Assembly: GCF_020616555.1 (NCBI RefSeq)
Contig: NZ_CP085173.1
Coordinates: forward strand, 7,952,001-8,016,000
Length of the DNA stretch: 64,000 nucleotides
Source: Streptomyces longhuiensis
GTDB lineage: Bacteria > Actinomycetota > Actinomycetes > Streptomycetales > Streptomycetaceae
Direction of reading: 5' to 3'
Shown: positions 27,787 to 36,352 of the stretch, one piece after another
How positions within the stretch are numbered: the first letter of the stretch is position 1
Layout of the letters: every line of letters begins with the position of its first letter
The notes under the pieces: model-generated
The model's input: only the letters and a program-made list of their open reading frames with translations
Databases searched by the model: none
What the model was told of the DNA's origin: nothing
Translations under genes and position numbers: made by a program

Positions 27787-27888
27787 TCAGGATCTCGGCC
27801 TGCCTGGCCTCGACCACAAGGCCTAGGTCAGCAGCGGTGGCTGAGCTTCGGGCACTCACAGCCTGCATCCCACTCACGGCCTGTCAGG

Positions 27889-28575
27889 TTATTGACCGTG
27901 GTGACGGAGGATGCCTTCAATGTCGAGGAGCCATTGACGCAACGTCACATCACCGGGTGGAGTAATCCGCAGGCCGAGAATGTGAGTGGCTTCCTGCAGG
28001 TCGTCGTCGCTCGTGTTGACAGCGAGAAATCCGTCAACTTCCTGATCAACGGCCTCATGGTCTTCCCGCGACTCGATCGAGAGGTAGTCGTCGATCGCCT
28101 CTCCCCGGGACTGGTACTCAAGCGAGAAGTCCTGATGGAAGTAGGACGTCAGCAGGTGAGAGAGAGCTGGAAAGCGGTGCCGCCATTCCCACGAAGTCTG
28201 CGGGCGGAAGCCGGCCTTGGGCGCGGGGCGCTTCGCCAGGAAGATGCTCAGATGGTGCCGTACGGCACGCAGACACTCCTCAACGCCGACGCCCTTGGGG
28301 GGCTCGATGTGAGGCAGGAGGTCAACGTCGTCGGCGATCTCGTCGCTGAACAGACCGGTGGCGAGGAGGTCGTCGATCTCTCGCGCGGCGGCTTCCGCGC
28401 GCTCGGGTGCGAACGCTGCAGTACGCAAATAGGAACTCAGCGCGGTGCCGGGTGTCTCCAGAGTGTCGTCGAAGGTGTGCCCAGTCGATTCGTAAGCGCG
28501 GAGCAGGTCGCGCAGTTCGCGGAAACGGTCGGTTGGCGTCGGCGTCATGGGATGCCTGTCCGGTGTGGTGTTCAT
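27889..28575 (-). CDS. CdiI-like immunity protein
   Basis: 228 residues from ATG 28575, which overlaps the toxin stop as ATGA. The C-terminal half (RHRFPALSHLLTSYFHQDFSLEYQSRGEAIDDYL, later VTLRQWLLDIEGILRHHG) matches the contact-dependent inhibition immunity family (CdiI_2). Its N-terminal half (RFRELRDLLRAYESTGHTFDDT...) resembles the same family's second copy, so it may be a duplicated or two-domain immunity protein. It should bind and neutralise the RNase A-like domain encoded just upstream. Cytoplasmic; no signal peptide. Confidence 0.75.
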   Translation of the reverse strand: MNTTPDRHPMTPTPTDRFRELRDLLRAYESTGHTFDDTLETPGTALSSYLRTAAFAPERAEAAAREIDDLLATGLFSDEIADDVDLLPHIEPPKGVGVEECLRAVRHHLSIFLAKRPAPKAGFRPQTSWEWRHRFPALSHLLTSYFHQDFSLEYQSRGEAIDDYLSIESREDHEAVDQEVDGFLAVNTSDDDLQEATHILGLRITPPGDVTLRQWLLDIEGILRHHGQ

Positions 28576-29855
28576 GGGGTGGTGGGGTAGGAGGTCAGGA
28601 CTCGGTAGCCCAGCGCAGCGGTCGGATCCTTCTTCAGAACCACGGTTGCGCCGGTGACCCATTCTGGGGGCAGGCCGTTTCTGAAGTTGCTACGCGACAA
28701 GCTCAACCCCGTGGGCTCGCCAAGGTCGACGGTGAAGTCCTTCTTGCCTGCGGGCTTCCCGTTGTTCAGCCACTCCTCGATTTCCTTCTGGTGCTTGAGA
28801 ACAACGGCGTGGGTGTGCTTCTGGGCAGAGGCCTGGTCGACATAGCGTGAAGCATCGTCCAGGTTCGCATCCCCGCGAAGGCGGGCCCGGAGATCCTGTG
28901 TGCTGACCTCGACATGCCGCTCCAGAGTGTGGGCGTGGCTCGTGGCGGTCCCCTTGCCTTCGTCGCCTGCCAGATCCGCTCCGTACTTCGGCCTATACGC
29001 GCCCTTGCGCTTGCTGCGAGGCCAGGCGTTGGGCTCCCCGTCCCCCTTGATGAGAAGGCCGAGGTCCTCCAGGCTCGTCGACCCGCCCCCAGGAAACGCG
29101 AGGGCGGGTTCGAAGGTGGGCATGCGAATGCCGCCGAGAAGTTCGGTCATTCCGCCAGCATTCTGCGCGGCGCGGTACGTGGCGCCCGCGCCGCCGAGAG
29201 CTCCGCCGGTGATGGCGCCGTAGAGCAGTGCCTGATGGGCCTCGTCGAGGTTGAGGCCCTTACTCTCTCCAGTAGCCATTGCGGCGGGCTGGGTGACGGC
29301 CAGGTCGACGGTGATCGATTCGATGCCCGCCATGGCCGCGGTGGCCAGAGTGGTGCCCGCGATGGTGGCGATCTCAGTTGAGACGGCCACGCCGAGGGTG
29401 GCGGCCAGGTCGACGATCGTCGCGGTGGCCGCGGCCGCGGCGGCTTCGGAGATGCCGGCGGTGAAGACAGCCAGCAGGGTTCCGGCGGCGATGGTCGCGC
29501 CGACGATCTCCAGCTCGTGTTCCAGACGCTTGACGGCGTGGTGGACGGCATCGGCGTACTGGTCGAGCGATTTCGCCATGTCGCGGGCGCCGTCGATCAT
29601 GTCCTGGAGCCAGCCATGCCCGTCGTGGTAGTAGCGGCGCCAGTATGGGTCGTCGAAGGCGGATATCGCCTCGCCCTTGTTGTGCGTGATGATGCCGCGC
29701 GCCGACTTGTTCGCGGCGGCCGTGATGTCTTCGAGGTCATCGGCGAAGTCCCGCCAGGCCTTGGCTGCGTGGCGCAGACCGTCCTCATCGGCATCTGGCC
29801 ACCACATGCCGGTCATGTCCTGGACGATCTTCTTCGCCTTGTCGGCGATGCTCAC
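28572..29855 (-). CDS. Polymorphic toxin with C-terminal RNase A-like domain
   Basis: 427 residues from GTG 29855 (GTGA overlap with the upstream gene). The N-terminal ~130 residues are helical with WWPDADEDGLRHAAKAWRDFADDL, resembling WXG/LXG-type targeting domains. An Ala/Gly-rich hydrophobic middle follows (GTLLAVFTAGISEAAAAA). The last ~115 residues match the bacterial CDI-type RNase A domain: HTLERHVEVSTQDLRARL with the first catalytic-type His, ASRYVDQASAQKHTHAVV, IEEWLN, and the closing VVLKKDPTAALGYRVLTSYP. Expected to cleave RNA in competitor cells after export, probably through a type VII-like route. Confidence 0.8.
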   Translation of the reverse strand: MSIADKAKKIVQDMTGMWWPDADEDGLRHAAKAWRDFADDLEDITAAANKSARGIITHNKGEAISAFDDPYWRRYYHDGHGWLQDMIDGARDMAKSLDQYADAVHHAVKRLEHELEIVGATIAAGTLLAVFTAGISEAAAAAATATIVDLAATLGVAVSTEIATIAGTTLATAAMAGIESITVDLAVTQPAAMATGESKGLNLDEAHQALLYGAITGGALGGAGATYRAAQNAGGMTELLGGIRMPTFEPALAFPGGGSTSLEDLGLLIKGDGEPNAWPRSKRKGAYRPKYGADLAGDEGKGTATSHAHTLERHVEVSTQDLRARLRGDANLDDASRYVDQASAQKHTHAVVLKHQKEIEEWLNNGKPAGKKDFTVDLGEPTGLSLSRSNFRNGLPPEWVTGATVVLKKDPTAALGYRVLTSYPTTP

Positions 29856-30223
29856 TGGTCGGTTCCGTGGCTGTTGTGCGGTGTGGCCTTGATCTTGCTG
29901 AACATCGAGCGGACAAGCTCTTCGTTGTCGATGTGGCCGTCCGCCATGTCCTTCATGGCGTCGTGGATGCTGGCCAGGCCGAGGGCCAGGATCTCGGCGG
30001 CGTGCTCCATCTTCTTCACGTTCGGGCCGTAGTGCCCGTGGAACTGCTTGCCCTGCTTGTCGTCCCCCCACGGTGAACCAGCTGCCGCCAGGCCCGTCTT
30101 GAGCTTGGTCAGTGCCTTTGTGAGGTCGGCGCTGTGCGTGTGGAAATGCGGAGCCGTCGCCTTCAGGTCGGCAATCTTGATGTCGAGTATCTCGGCGTCG
30201 CCGCCGCTACCCTGATCACTCAT
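29852..30223 (-). CDS. WXG100-like partner of the toxin
   Basis: 123 residues, helical, with a central SPWGDDKQGKQFHGHYGPNV in the position of the WxG turn of ESX/WXG100 proteins. Its stop overlaps the toxin GTG by 4 nt. In other actinobacteria such small proteins pair with the N-terminal domain of a secreted toxin and direct it to the type VII secretion system. It is the first gene of a three-gene coupled unit. Confidence 0.65.
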   Translation of the reverse strand: MSDQGSGGDAEILDIKIADLKATAPHFHTHSADLTKALTKLKTGLAAAGSPWGDDKQGKQFHGHYGPNVKKMEHAAEILALGLASIHDAMKDMADGHIDNEELVRSMFSKIKATPHNSHGTDQ

Positions 30224-30713
30224 GGTGTCGCGCCCAGTCCCCTCCGTTGGCTCACCAGCGCAAAGACCTTAAATGGCTTGCAGGGTTCGCACTCGAGATC
30301 GCCGTCAAGCGACAGCAAAGTTCCGTTCAAGATTCCGCAGGGCACGCGGACGGGGGGATGTGGTGGGAGTGGCTGGGCTTCGCCGGCGACGACCCCTGCT
30401 CCCGCGACCCTCCGCCTCGATGCTTCGCGCGGTGTCTCCAACGCCAACATTCTCTTCGGGTGGCGTACATGCCGTAGTGACTCACAGCGGGCGTCGAGGG
30501 CTCCAGGCGATTGAACAGCGCTGGTTTGGAGGCGAAGACCCGCGGGGCCTGCGATGCGCGCGTACAGCAGGTAGAGGACATGAACTTTTCCCGGAAGAGC
30601 CCGAACTGCCTTTTTCAGTACGGCAGTTCCAATAACTGCGTAGCGCTGGTGCTGGCAGTTGTTCAATGTGACGCTTCGGGATTTGCGGGCTCGTGCAGGG
30701 ATCGACCGCACCG
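30224..30713. other. Intergenic, no supported gene
   Basis: No integrase or other gene precedes the att fragment. A short plus-strand frame near 30581 looks faintly like DUF397 but is too weak to call. The region should contain the promoter of the toxin cassette. Confidence 0.45.
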
Positions 30714-30756
30714 CTGGGGGTCAAGGGGTCGCAGGTTCAAATCCTGTCGTCCCGAC
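30714..30756 (+). other. 3' fragment of tRNA-Pro(GGG): integrative-element att site
   Basis: From CTGGGGG (anticodon loop with GGG) and TCAAG (3' anticodon stem), through the T-arm GTCGCAGGTTCAAATCC to the acceptor end TGTCGTCCCGAC, this is the 3' half of an actinomycete tRNA-Pro. The 5' half is absent. Such duplications are left by site-specific integration into tRNA 3' ends. Orientation and the terminator just to its right place the inserted element on its left. Confidence 0.85.
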
Positions 30757-30784
30757 AGTTCGAACGTATCGAACGTCGCAGGTG

Positions 30785-30813
30785 AAGGGCCGTTTTCATA
30801 ACGGCCCTTTTTC
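30785..30813 (+). terminator. Strong intrinsic terminator after the tRNA fragment
   Basis: AAGGGCCGTT (30785-30794) pairs with AACGGCCCTT (30800-30809) around TTCAT and runs into a T-tract. It is probably the original terminator of the tRNA-Pro gene. Confidence 0.9.
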
Positions 30814-30869
30814 TGTTCCCGGGCCCGCTCCCTCCCAGTCCTCTTAACGGATTGCTCCTCGGGAGCGCT

Positions 30870-31250
30870 ACGGGCCTCGGGTGGCTGCGGCCGGTGATGA
30901 TGACTGGGGCGTCGGTGTCGTCGTCCAGGCCGGTGAAGCCGAGGTCTGGCCCTGAGGCCGACCTTCCGTGGTTGGGCGCTGATCCTATTTGTGGCGGGCG
31001 GCGGTGATCTAGCTGGAGCGTCCCGGCTTCGCCGCCGAACGCCCCAGGTTGCAGCGCTTGTCGGTCAGGGCGAGGGACAGCGGTGGTGCTTGCCCGGGTA
31101 GTTCGGCCGGCTTTCGTTCCCGATGTGTCTGCGCGTGCGCACGAGGGTGCTGTCGAGCAGCATGACGGCGCCACCGTTCCCGGCGATTTCCTTCAGAGCG
31201 CGGTCCAGGCGCGGAGAGCGGGCCGACAGCAGCTCGATGACTTTCAACAG
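30870..31250 (-). pseudogene. Degraded IS5-like DDE transposase
   Basis: Read in three frames: VIELLSARSPRLDRALKEIAGNGGAVMLLDSTLVRTRR..NESRPNYPGKHH, then LALTDKRCNLGRSAAKPGRSS, then DLGFTGLDDDTDAPVIITGR. These are consecutive parts of one transposase with at least two frameshifts and a stop. No ends were identified. Confidence 0.8.
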
Positions 31251-31511
31251 CCACCCATGCGGGTCGCGTCATCGACACGCAGGGAATGGTCAGCCCCGAG
31301 GTCGCTTGGCTGGGGCCGACGGCTTTGCCGTCAGGGGTGAACGGCTCGGCAGGAAAGCGAAGAAGCGCTGTTCGCGCCGACCTCGCTCCGCTCCATCGTC
31401 CGGTGCGGGCCGCGTGGAAGACGGGTGAGGCAGTGGCCGTTCTCTGCGAAGGGGCCTGCGGCTTCGAGGTCCTGCGGTGCTGCAGGACCTCGCGCACATG
31501 CAGGAGCGGGG

Positions 31512-31967
31512 TCAGGACAGTTGACGCCAGGCGTGGGTGAGTGCGTTGCGTAGTTGGGCGGTTTCCGTCGGGGTGAGGCCGTCCGTCATTCGCCGCTCCA
31601 GTTCGCGTACAGGTTCCTCGTGGTCCGCAAGGAGCTGGCGGCCGAGCTCGGTCAAGCCGATGAGGAGTTCCCGCCGGTTGGTGGGATTGGCGCGGCGGAC
31701 GACGTACCCGCAGGCTTCCAGGGTGCGGACCATGTCCGCCATGGACTGGGCGGTGACGAATGAGCTGCGCGCGAGCTGGGCGGCCGTCAGTCCGTCGTGC
31801 CGATGGAGCACGGTCAGTGCCGTGTACTGCAGCGCGGTCACGCCCGACGGCTTGAGCGCTTCGTCCAGCCGGGCCCGGACGACAAGTTCGGTGCGTTTGA
31901 CCAGGTAGAGGAGAGAAGGAAGGTCCTTCTCCCCTTGGCGGGCCGTCGGTGTGACTGCTTTCGGCAC
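31512..31967 (-). CDS. MarR-family regulator of the aromatic acyl-CoA genes
   Basis: 151 residues from GTG 31967 with GGAGG 5 nt upstream. Winged helix: LQYTALTVLHRHDGLTAAQLARSSFVTAQSMADMVRTLEACGYVVRRANPTNRRELLIGLTELG, the standard MarR recognition helix and wing. It is divergent from the SDR-amidohydrolase genes, and the space between holds a large dyad of likely binding sites. Related regulators (PhdR, CouR) are repressors released by phenylpropanoid ligands or their CoA esters; the same control is inferred here. Confidence 0.85.
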   Translation of the reverse strand: MPKAVTPTARQGEKDLPSLLYLVKRTELVVRARLDEALKPSGVTALQYTALTVLHRHDGLTAAQLARSSFVTAQSMADMVRTLEACGYVVRRANPTNRRELLIGLTELGRQLLADHEEPVRELERRMTDGLTPTETAQLRNALTHAWRQLS

Positions 31968-32038
31968 GGCGTCCTCCCGGTGTTGCTGCTTTGAGGGATG
32001 CGCGTGGCATGCCCCGTGTAGAAGAGTCACCCTAGCCC

Positions 32039-32093
32039 ATTGACAGGATTCCTGTTGATCGAAAAACTGGCGCTTGCCAGGAATTCTGTCAAT
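32039..32093. promoter_or_regulatory. Dyad operator between MarR and SDR genes
   Basis: ATTGACAGGATTCCTG (32039-32054) is an inverted copy of CAGGAATTCTGTCAAT (32078-32093) with one mismatch. Each arm is itself a near palindrome. Two MarR dimers could bind about 39 bp apart. The left arm contains TTGACA, so binding would cover a rightward -35 element. Confidence 0.75.
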
Positions 32094-32108
32094 GAAGGGT
32101 TGGTAGTC

Positions 32109-33023
32109 ATGGACTTGATCGGGAAGGTCGCCGTCGTCACCGGCAGTGGACGCGGGCTGGGTCTCGCATATGCTCGGGCGCTCGCCGCGTCAGGAGCCTC
32201 CGTTGTCGTCAACGACGTGGAAGAGGAGGCGGTCGAGGCTGCGGTCAAGGCCGTGGAAGCGGCCGGCGGCAAGGCTGTCGGTGTGACGGCTGCCGTCGGT
32301 GACACCGGCGCGGCCGAACAGCTGGTCTCCGCGGCGGTGGAGCATTTCGGGCGGCTGGACGTCCTCGTCACCAATGCCGGCATCTTGCGCGACCGGGTGT
32401 TGTGGAAGATGACCGACGACGACTTCGACGACGTCGTGCGTGTTCATATGCGCGGCACCTTCACCTGTGCCCGAGCAGCAGCTGTGCGGATGCGTGAGCA
32501 GGGTGAGGGCGGACGCATCATTCTGATCGGCTCGCCTGCGGGGCAGCGCGGGAACTTCGGACAGACCAACTATGCGGCGGCCAAGGCGGGCATCGTGGCC
32601 ATGGCGCGCACGTGGGCCATGGAACTGGCCCGGGCCCAGATCACCGTAAACGCCGTCGTCCCGGTCGCTGCCACCGAGATGACCAAGACCATTCCGGTCT
32701 TCGCGCCCGCCATCGAAGAGGCTGAACGTACCGGTGCGCCCCTGCCGGACTGGATGCGCAAGGACGAAGGACTCGGCACGGTCGACGATGTCACCGGGCT
32801 CGTCACCTTCCTCGCCTCCGACGCCTCCAGCGGTGTGACCGGCCAGGCCATCGGCGTCGGCGGAGACCGCCTCGCACTGTGGTCCCATCCCAACGAGAAG
32901 GCGGTGATGCTGCGTGACGGCGGCTGGTCCGCCGAGGAGATCGCCCATGACTGGGCCGGCGGCATCGGGGCGGAACCGGAGAGCTGCGGCATCCCCGCCC
33001 CCCAGCCGCCGACGGGCGCCTGA
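32109..33023 (+). CDS. SDR-family 3-hydroxyacyl-CoA dehydrogenase-like enzyme
   Basis: 304 residues. NAD(P)-binding TGSGRGLG at 11-18, NAG in LVTNAGILRDR, and the catalytic Ser...Tyr-x3-Lys in IGSPAGQRGNFGQTNYAAAKAG. The sequence resembles the dehydrogenase part of multifunctional beta-oxidation enzymes and PhdB-type enzymes of phenylpropanoid degradation, and has a ~40-residue C-terminal extension. It should oxidise an aryl-3-hydroxyacyl-CoA to the 3-ketoacyl-CoA. One base separates it from the amidohydrolase gene, so they form an operon. Confidence 0.8.
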   Translation: MDLIGKVAVVTGSGRGLGLAYARALAASGASVVVNDVEEEAVEAAVKAVEAAGGKAVGVTAAVGDTGAAEQLVSAAVEHFGRLDVLVTNAGILRDRVLWKMTDDDFDDVVRVHMRGTFTCARAAAVRMREQGEGGRIILIGSPAGQRGNFGQTNYAAAKAGIVAMARTWAMELARAQITVNAVVPVAATEMTKTIPVFAPAIEEAERTGAPLPDWMRKDEGLGTVDDVTGLVTFLASDASSGVTGQAIGVGGDRLALWSHPNEKAVMLRDGGWSAEEIAHDWAGGIGAEPESCGIPAPQPPTGA

Positions 33024-33024
33024 C

Positions 33025-33915
33025 ATGCCTTCGTCCACCGCAATCGACCCGGAGCAGCTCACCGCGATCGACGTGCACACGCATGCGGAGGTGTCGCGGA
33101 CGGGGCATCCCTCGCTCAGTCCTGAACTCATGGCCGCCTCCGAGAAGTACTTCGCGGCACACGGACACCGCCAGCCCACCATCGACGAGATGGCGGAGTA
33201 CTACCGGCAGCGCCGGATGGCTGCCGTCGTCTTCACGGTCGACGCCGAGCACGCGCTGGGGCACCCGCCGATCCCGAACGAAGAAGTAGCCGAGAGCTGC
33301 GCGGACCATGCGGACGTTCTCATCCCGTTCGCCTCGATCGACCCGTGGCGGGGCAGTGCGGGGGTGCGCCAGGCCCGGCGTCTCGTTCACGAGCACGGCG
33401 TACGGGGGTTCAAGTTCCACCCGAGTCTGCAGGGCTTCTCGCCGGACGACCGGCTGGCCTACCCCCTGTACGAGGCCATCGAGGAACTGGGCGTGCCCGC
33501 CCTCTTCCATACCGGTCAGACCGGTATCGGCGCTGGTGTGCCGGGAGGAGGCGGTATTCGCCTGAAGTACTCCAATCCCATGCTCATCGACGACGTGGCG
33601 GCCGACTTCCCGGGCCTGCGCATCATCCTGGCCCATCCGTCCTTTCCGTGGCAGGACGAGGCTCTGGCCGTTGCGACGCACAAGCCGAACGTCTTCATCG
33701 ACCTGTCCGGCTGGTCCCCGAAGTACTTCCCGCCACAGCTCGTCCGGTACGCCAACACCCTGCTGAAGGACAAGGTGCTCTTCGGATCGGACTATCCGGT
33801 GATCACTCCGGACCGGTGGTTGAGCGACTTCGACAAGCTCGATATCAAGCCTGAGGTACGGCCGCGCATCCTCAAGGACAATGCGGCGCGACTGCTCGGT
33901 CTGGTTCAGGACTGA
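33025..33915 (+). CDS. Amidohydrolase-family beta-ketoacyl-CoA hydrolase-like enzyme
   Basis: 296 residues with the metal-dependent TIM-barrel pattern: IDVHTHAEV (H18, H20), GFKFHPSLQ, ALFHTGQTG, IILAHPSFPW and LFGSDYPVITP with the late Asp. Relatives include the hydrolases of the C. glutamicum phd and Rhodococcus cou pathways, which cleave aryl-beta-ketoacyl-CoA in place of a thiolase. That reaction fits the preceding dehydrogenase. Starts 1 nt after the SDR stop. Confidence 0.78.
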   Translation: MPSSTAIDPEQLTAIDVHTHAEVSRTGHPSLSPELMAASEKYFAAHGHRQPTIDEMAEYYRQRRMAAVVFTVDAEHALGHPPIPNEEVAESCADHADVLIPFASIDPWRGSAGVRQARRLVHEHGVRGFKFHPSLQGFSPDDRLAYPLYEAIEELGVPALFHTGQTGIGAGVPGGGGIRLKYSNPMLIDDVAADFPGLRIILAHPSFPWQDEALAVATHKPNVFIDLSGWSPKYFPPQLVRYANTLLKDKVLFGSDYPVITPDRWLSDFDKLDIKPEVRPRILKDNAARLLGLVQD

Positions 33916-34240
33916 CCGCCGTCTGTTGTCTCCGGCGCACCGTGCCGGAACCCTGTCGCGGTACGGGCCGCTGTCCGACCGGTTCGCGAGCGGGGGCTCC
34001 GTAGGTCTCGCCGCACGTGTTGAGGCGACGGCAGGAATTCCTCGGCAACGTCGAGGCGTGGCGTGACCGGCCGTGTCATGCCCGGCGTAGCAGGCGACGG
34101 GCTGCCCTGCGGAGCCCCGCCGGGAACCGTGGCCACCGGCTCCCGGGCCAAAGGTTTATCCGACACTCCCGAGCCGTCCGTCTTCTCCACTCCCTTCTTG
34201 GCCGGCTCGTCCGATCACATCCGAAAGGCACGGCACTCGC
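33916..34240. other. Intergenic, nothing specific
   Basis: 325 bp between amidohydrolase and CoA ligase genes with no gene. A separate promoter for the ligase-MaoC pair is possible; AAAGG precedes the ligase ATG. Confidence 0.4.
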
Positions 34241-35725
34241 ATGCGCAACCACGGCATCGGATCCTGGACCGCGCGACGCGCCCGTAAGTCTCCGGACCGC
34301 CTGGCTCTCGTCCACGGCGCCACCCGGCGCACCTACGCACAACTCCACGACCGCACCACGCGCCTGGCTCACCACTTGCGCAGTCTTGGTGTGCGCCCCG
34401 GCGATCGCGTCGCGTTCCTGGGACCCAACCACCCCGCCTTCCTCGAGACGCTCTTCGCCAGCGGCCAACTCGGTGCCGTCTTCTTGCCCCTCAACACCCG
34501 GCTGGCGCAGCCGGAGTTGCGGCACTGTCTGACAGACTCCGGGGCCAGTGTCCTGGTGTATTCGCCTTCCTACGAGGCGTTCGCGGCTTCCAGCGGTGTT
34601 CGGCAGACCGTCAGCGTGGACGAAGACCTGGAGGAGGCCCTCGCCCGCTCCTCGGACGCGCCGCTCGATCTCGTGGTCGGCCTTGAGGACAACGCGATGA
34701 TCCTCTACACGTCGGGCACCACCGGCCGCGCCAAAGGGGCCGTGCTGACCCACGGAAACCTCATCTGGAACAGCTTCAACACCCTGGTCGACGGCGACTT
34801 CGTCACCGGGGACGTGACCCTGCTGTCCGCTCCGCTGTTCCACACCGCGGCACTGAACATGACCAGTCTGCCCACCGTCCTGAAGGGCGGCACCCTGGTC
34901 ATCGAGGAACAATTCTCAGCGAGCCGTACCCTCGACCTCGTCGAAAGGCACCGGGTCTCCGTGTTGTTCGGGGTGCCGGCCATGTTCCAGCAGATCGCCG
35001 CCGAACCCCGGTTCGCCGAGGCCGACCTGTCGTCGTTGCGCATGCTGCTGTGCGGCGGCGCGCCGGTTCCCGAAGGCTTGGTCCGCGTCTACCAGCAACG
35101 CGGTCTCGGTTTCATCCAGGGCTACGGCATGACGGAGTCCTCGCCCGGCGTCTGCTTGCTCGACGCCGAGCACGCCCTGGACAAGACCGGTACGGCAGGT
35201 CTGCCGCACTTCTTCAGTGACATCCGTGTCGTCGATGCCGACGGCAACGATGCCGCACGCGGTGAACTGCTGGTCGAGGGACCCAACGTGATGAGTGGGT
35301 ACTGGAATCTGCCCGCCGAGACCGCTGCTGCCTTTCACGACGGCTGGTTCCGCTCCGGTGATGTCGTGGCCACCGACGAGGACGGGTACGTCACCATCGT
35401 CGACCGCGTGAAGGATCTGATCATTTCGGGCGGGGAGAACATCTATCCCGCCGAGGTCGAAAAGGTTCTCTACGACCACCCGGCCGTCGTTGACTGCGCC
35501 GTCATCGGTGTCCCGGACAAGACATGGGGCGAAGTGCCCCGCGCGGTCGTCGTCCTCGCCCCGGCCTCCGAGGCGACGGCCGACGACATCATCGCCTCTC
35601 TCGACGGGCGCTTGGCCCGATACAAGATCCCCAAGTCCGTCGTCTTCGCCGATGCACTGCCCCGCAGCGGCGCCGGAAAACTACTCAAGCGCCGTATCCA
35701 CGAACAATTCGGCACATCCAACTGA
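34241..35725 (+). CDS. Acyl/aryl-CoA ligase (AMP-forming)
   Basis: 494 residues of the ANL superfamily. Phosphate loop YTSGTTGRAKGA (156-167), A5 motif GYGMTESSPGVC, A7/A8 region GWFRSGDVVATDEDGYVTIVDRVKDLIISGGENIYPAEVE and the C-terminal catalytic Lys in SGAGKLLKRR (about 480). Complete length. It should activate a carboxylic acid, probably an aromatic propenoic acid given its neighbours, to the CoA ester through an acyl-adenylate. Next gene starts 14 nt downstream with AAGGAG. Confidence 0.85.
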   Translation: MRNHGIGSWTARRARKSPDRLALVHGATRRTYAQLHDRTTRLAHHLRSLGVRPGDRVAFLGPNHPAFLETLFASGQLGAVFLPLNTRLAQPELRHCLTDSGASVLVYSPSYEAFAASSGVRQTVSVDEDLEEALARSSDAPLDLVVGLEDNAMILYTSGTTGRAKGAVLTHGNLIWNSFNTLVDGDFVTGDVTLLSAPLFHTAALNMTSLPTVLKGGTLVIEEQFSASRTLDLVERHRVSVLFGVPAMFQQIAAEPRFAEADLSSLRMLLCGGAPVPEGLVRVYQQRGLGFIQGYGMTESSPGVCLLDAEHALDKTGTAGLPHFFSDIRVVDADGNDAARGELLVEGPNVMSGYWNLPAETAAAFHDGWFRSGDVVATDEDGYVTIVDRVKDLIISGGENIYPAEVEKVLYDHPAVVDCAVIGVPDKTWGEVPRAVVVLAPASEATADDIIASLDGRLARYKIPKSVVFADALPRSGAGKLLKRRIHEQFGTSN

Positions 35726-35739
35726 AGGAGCTCCCCATC

Positions 35740-36204
35740 ATGACCGCCCTGCGCACCGCCACCGGACTCGACGAGATCAAGGCCCTGGCGGGCACCGGCC
35801 TCGACCGTACCGAGTGGCTTGAGATCACCCAGGAAAGGGTGAACACCTTCGCCGACGCCACCGGTGACCACCAGTGGATTCACACCGATCCCGCTCGTGC
35901 CGCCGACGGCCCCTTCGGTGGCACCATCGCTCACGGCTACCTGACCCTGTCCCTGATCATTCCCCTTTTCAACCAGTTGCTGACCATCCAGGGCACCTCG
36001 ATGAGCATCAACTACGGCCTCGACAAGGTGCGTTTTCCGCACCCCGTGAAGGTGGGCGCCAAGGTGCGTCTGCACGGCGTGGTCGACTCGGTCGAGGACG
36101 TCAAGGGCAACGGCGTGGAAATGCGCCTGACCTTCACCATCGAGATCGACGGTGCGGACAAGCCGGCCTGCGTCGCACAGGCCATCTACCGTCACTACGC
36201 GTAG
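35740..36204 (+). CDS. MaoC-type enoyl-CoA hydratase
   Basis: 154 residues with the hot-dog fold signature ERVNTFADATGDHQWIHTDPARAADGPFGGTIAHGYLTLSL. The Asp and His of GDHQWIH are the catalytic pair of MaoC/(R)-specific hydratases. It probably hydrates the enoyl-CoA made after ligation, feeding the SDR. A ribosome binding site AAGGAG lies 9 nt before the ATG; co-transcribed with the ligase. Confidence 0.85.
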   Translation: MTALRTATGLDEIKALAGTGLDRTEWLEITQERVNTFADATGDHQWIHTDPARAADGPFGGTIAHGYLTLSLIIPLFNQLLTIQGTSMSINYGLDKVRFPHPVKVGAKVRLHGVVDSVEDVKGNGVEMRLTFTIEIDGADKPACVAQAIYRHYA

Positions 36205-36352
36205 CACCCTGCCGGTGGGAGGAGCGTGCCCCGGGGCCGCGGGCGGGAGGCGACGACCGGCCCGGGGCTCCTCCCACCCCGTCCGCCGATCTGCCACCAG
36301 CCCTGTCTCCACCGTCGCCAGGCCGCGAGGGGCGGGGTACTAAGCTGGAGCG

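Noticed and set aside
28957..30032. Plus-strand frames opposite the toxin genes
   Set aside because: The minus strand holds three overlapping genes with family matches.
30511..30801. Possible DUF397-like protein (SRKSPNCLFQYGSSNNCVALVLA)
   Set aside because: Only a faint resemblance, no ribosome binding site, and the frame runs through the tRNA fragment.
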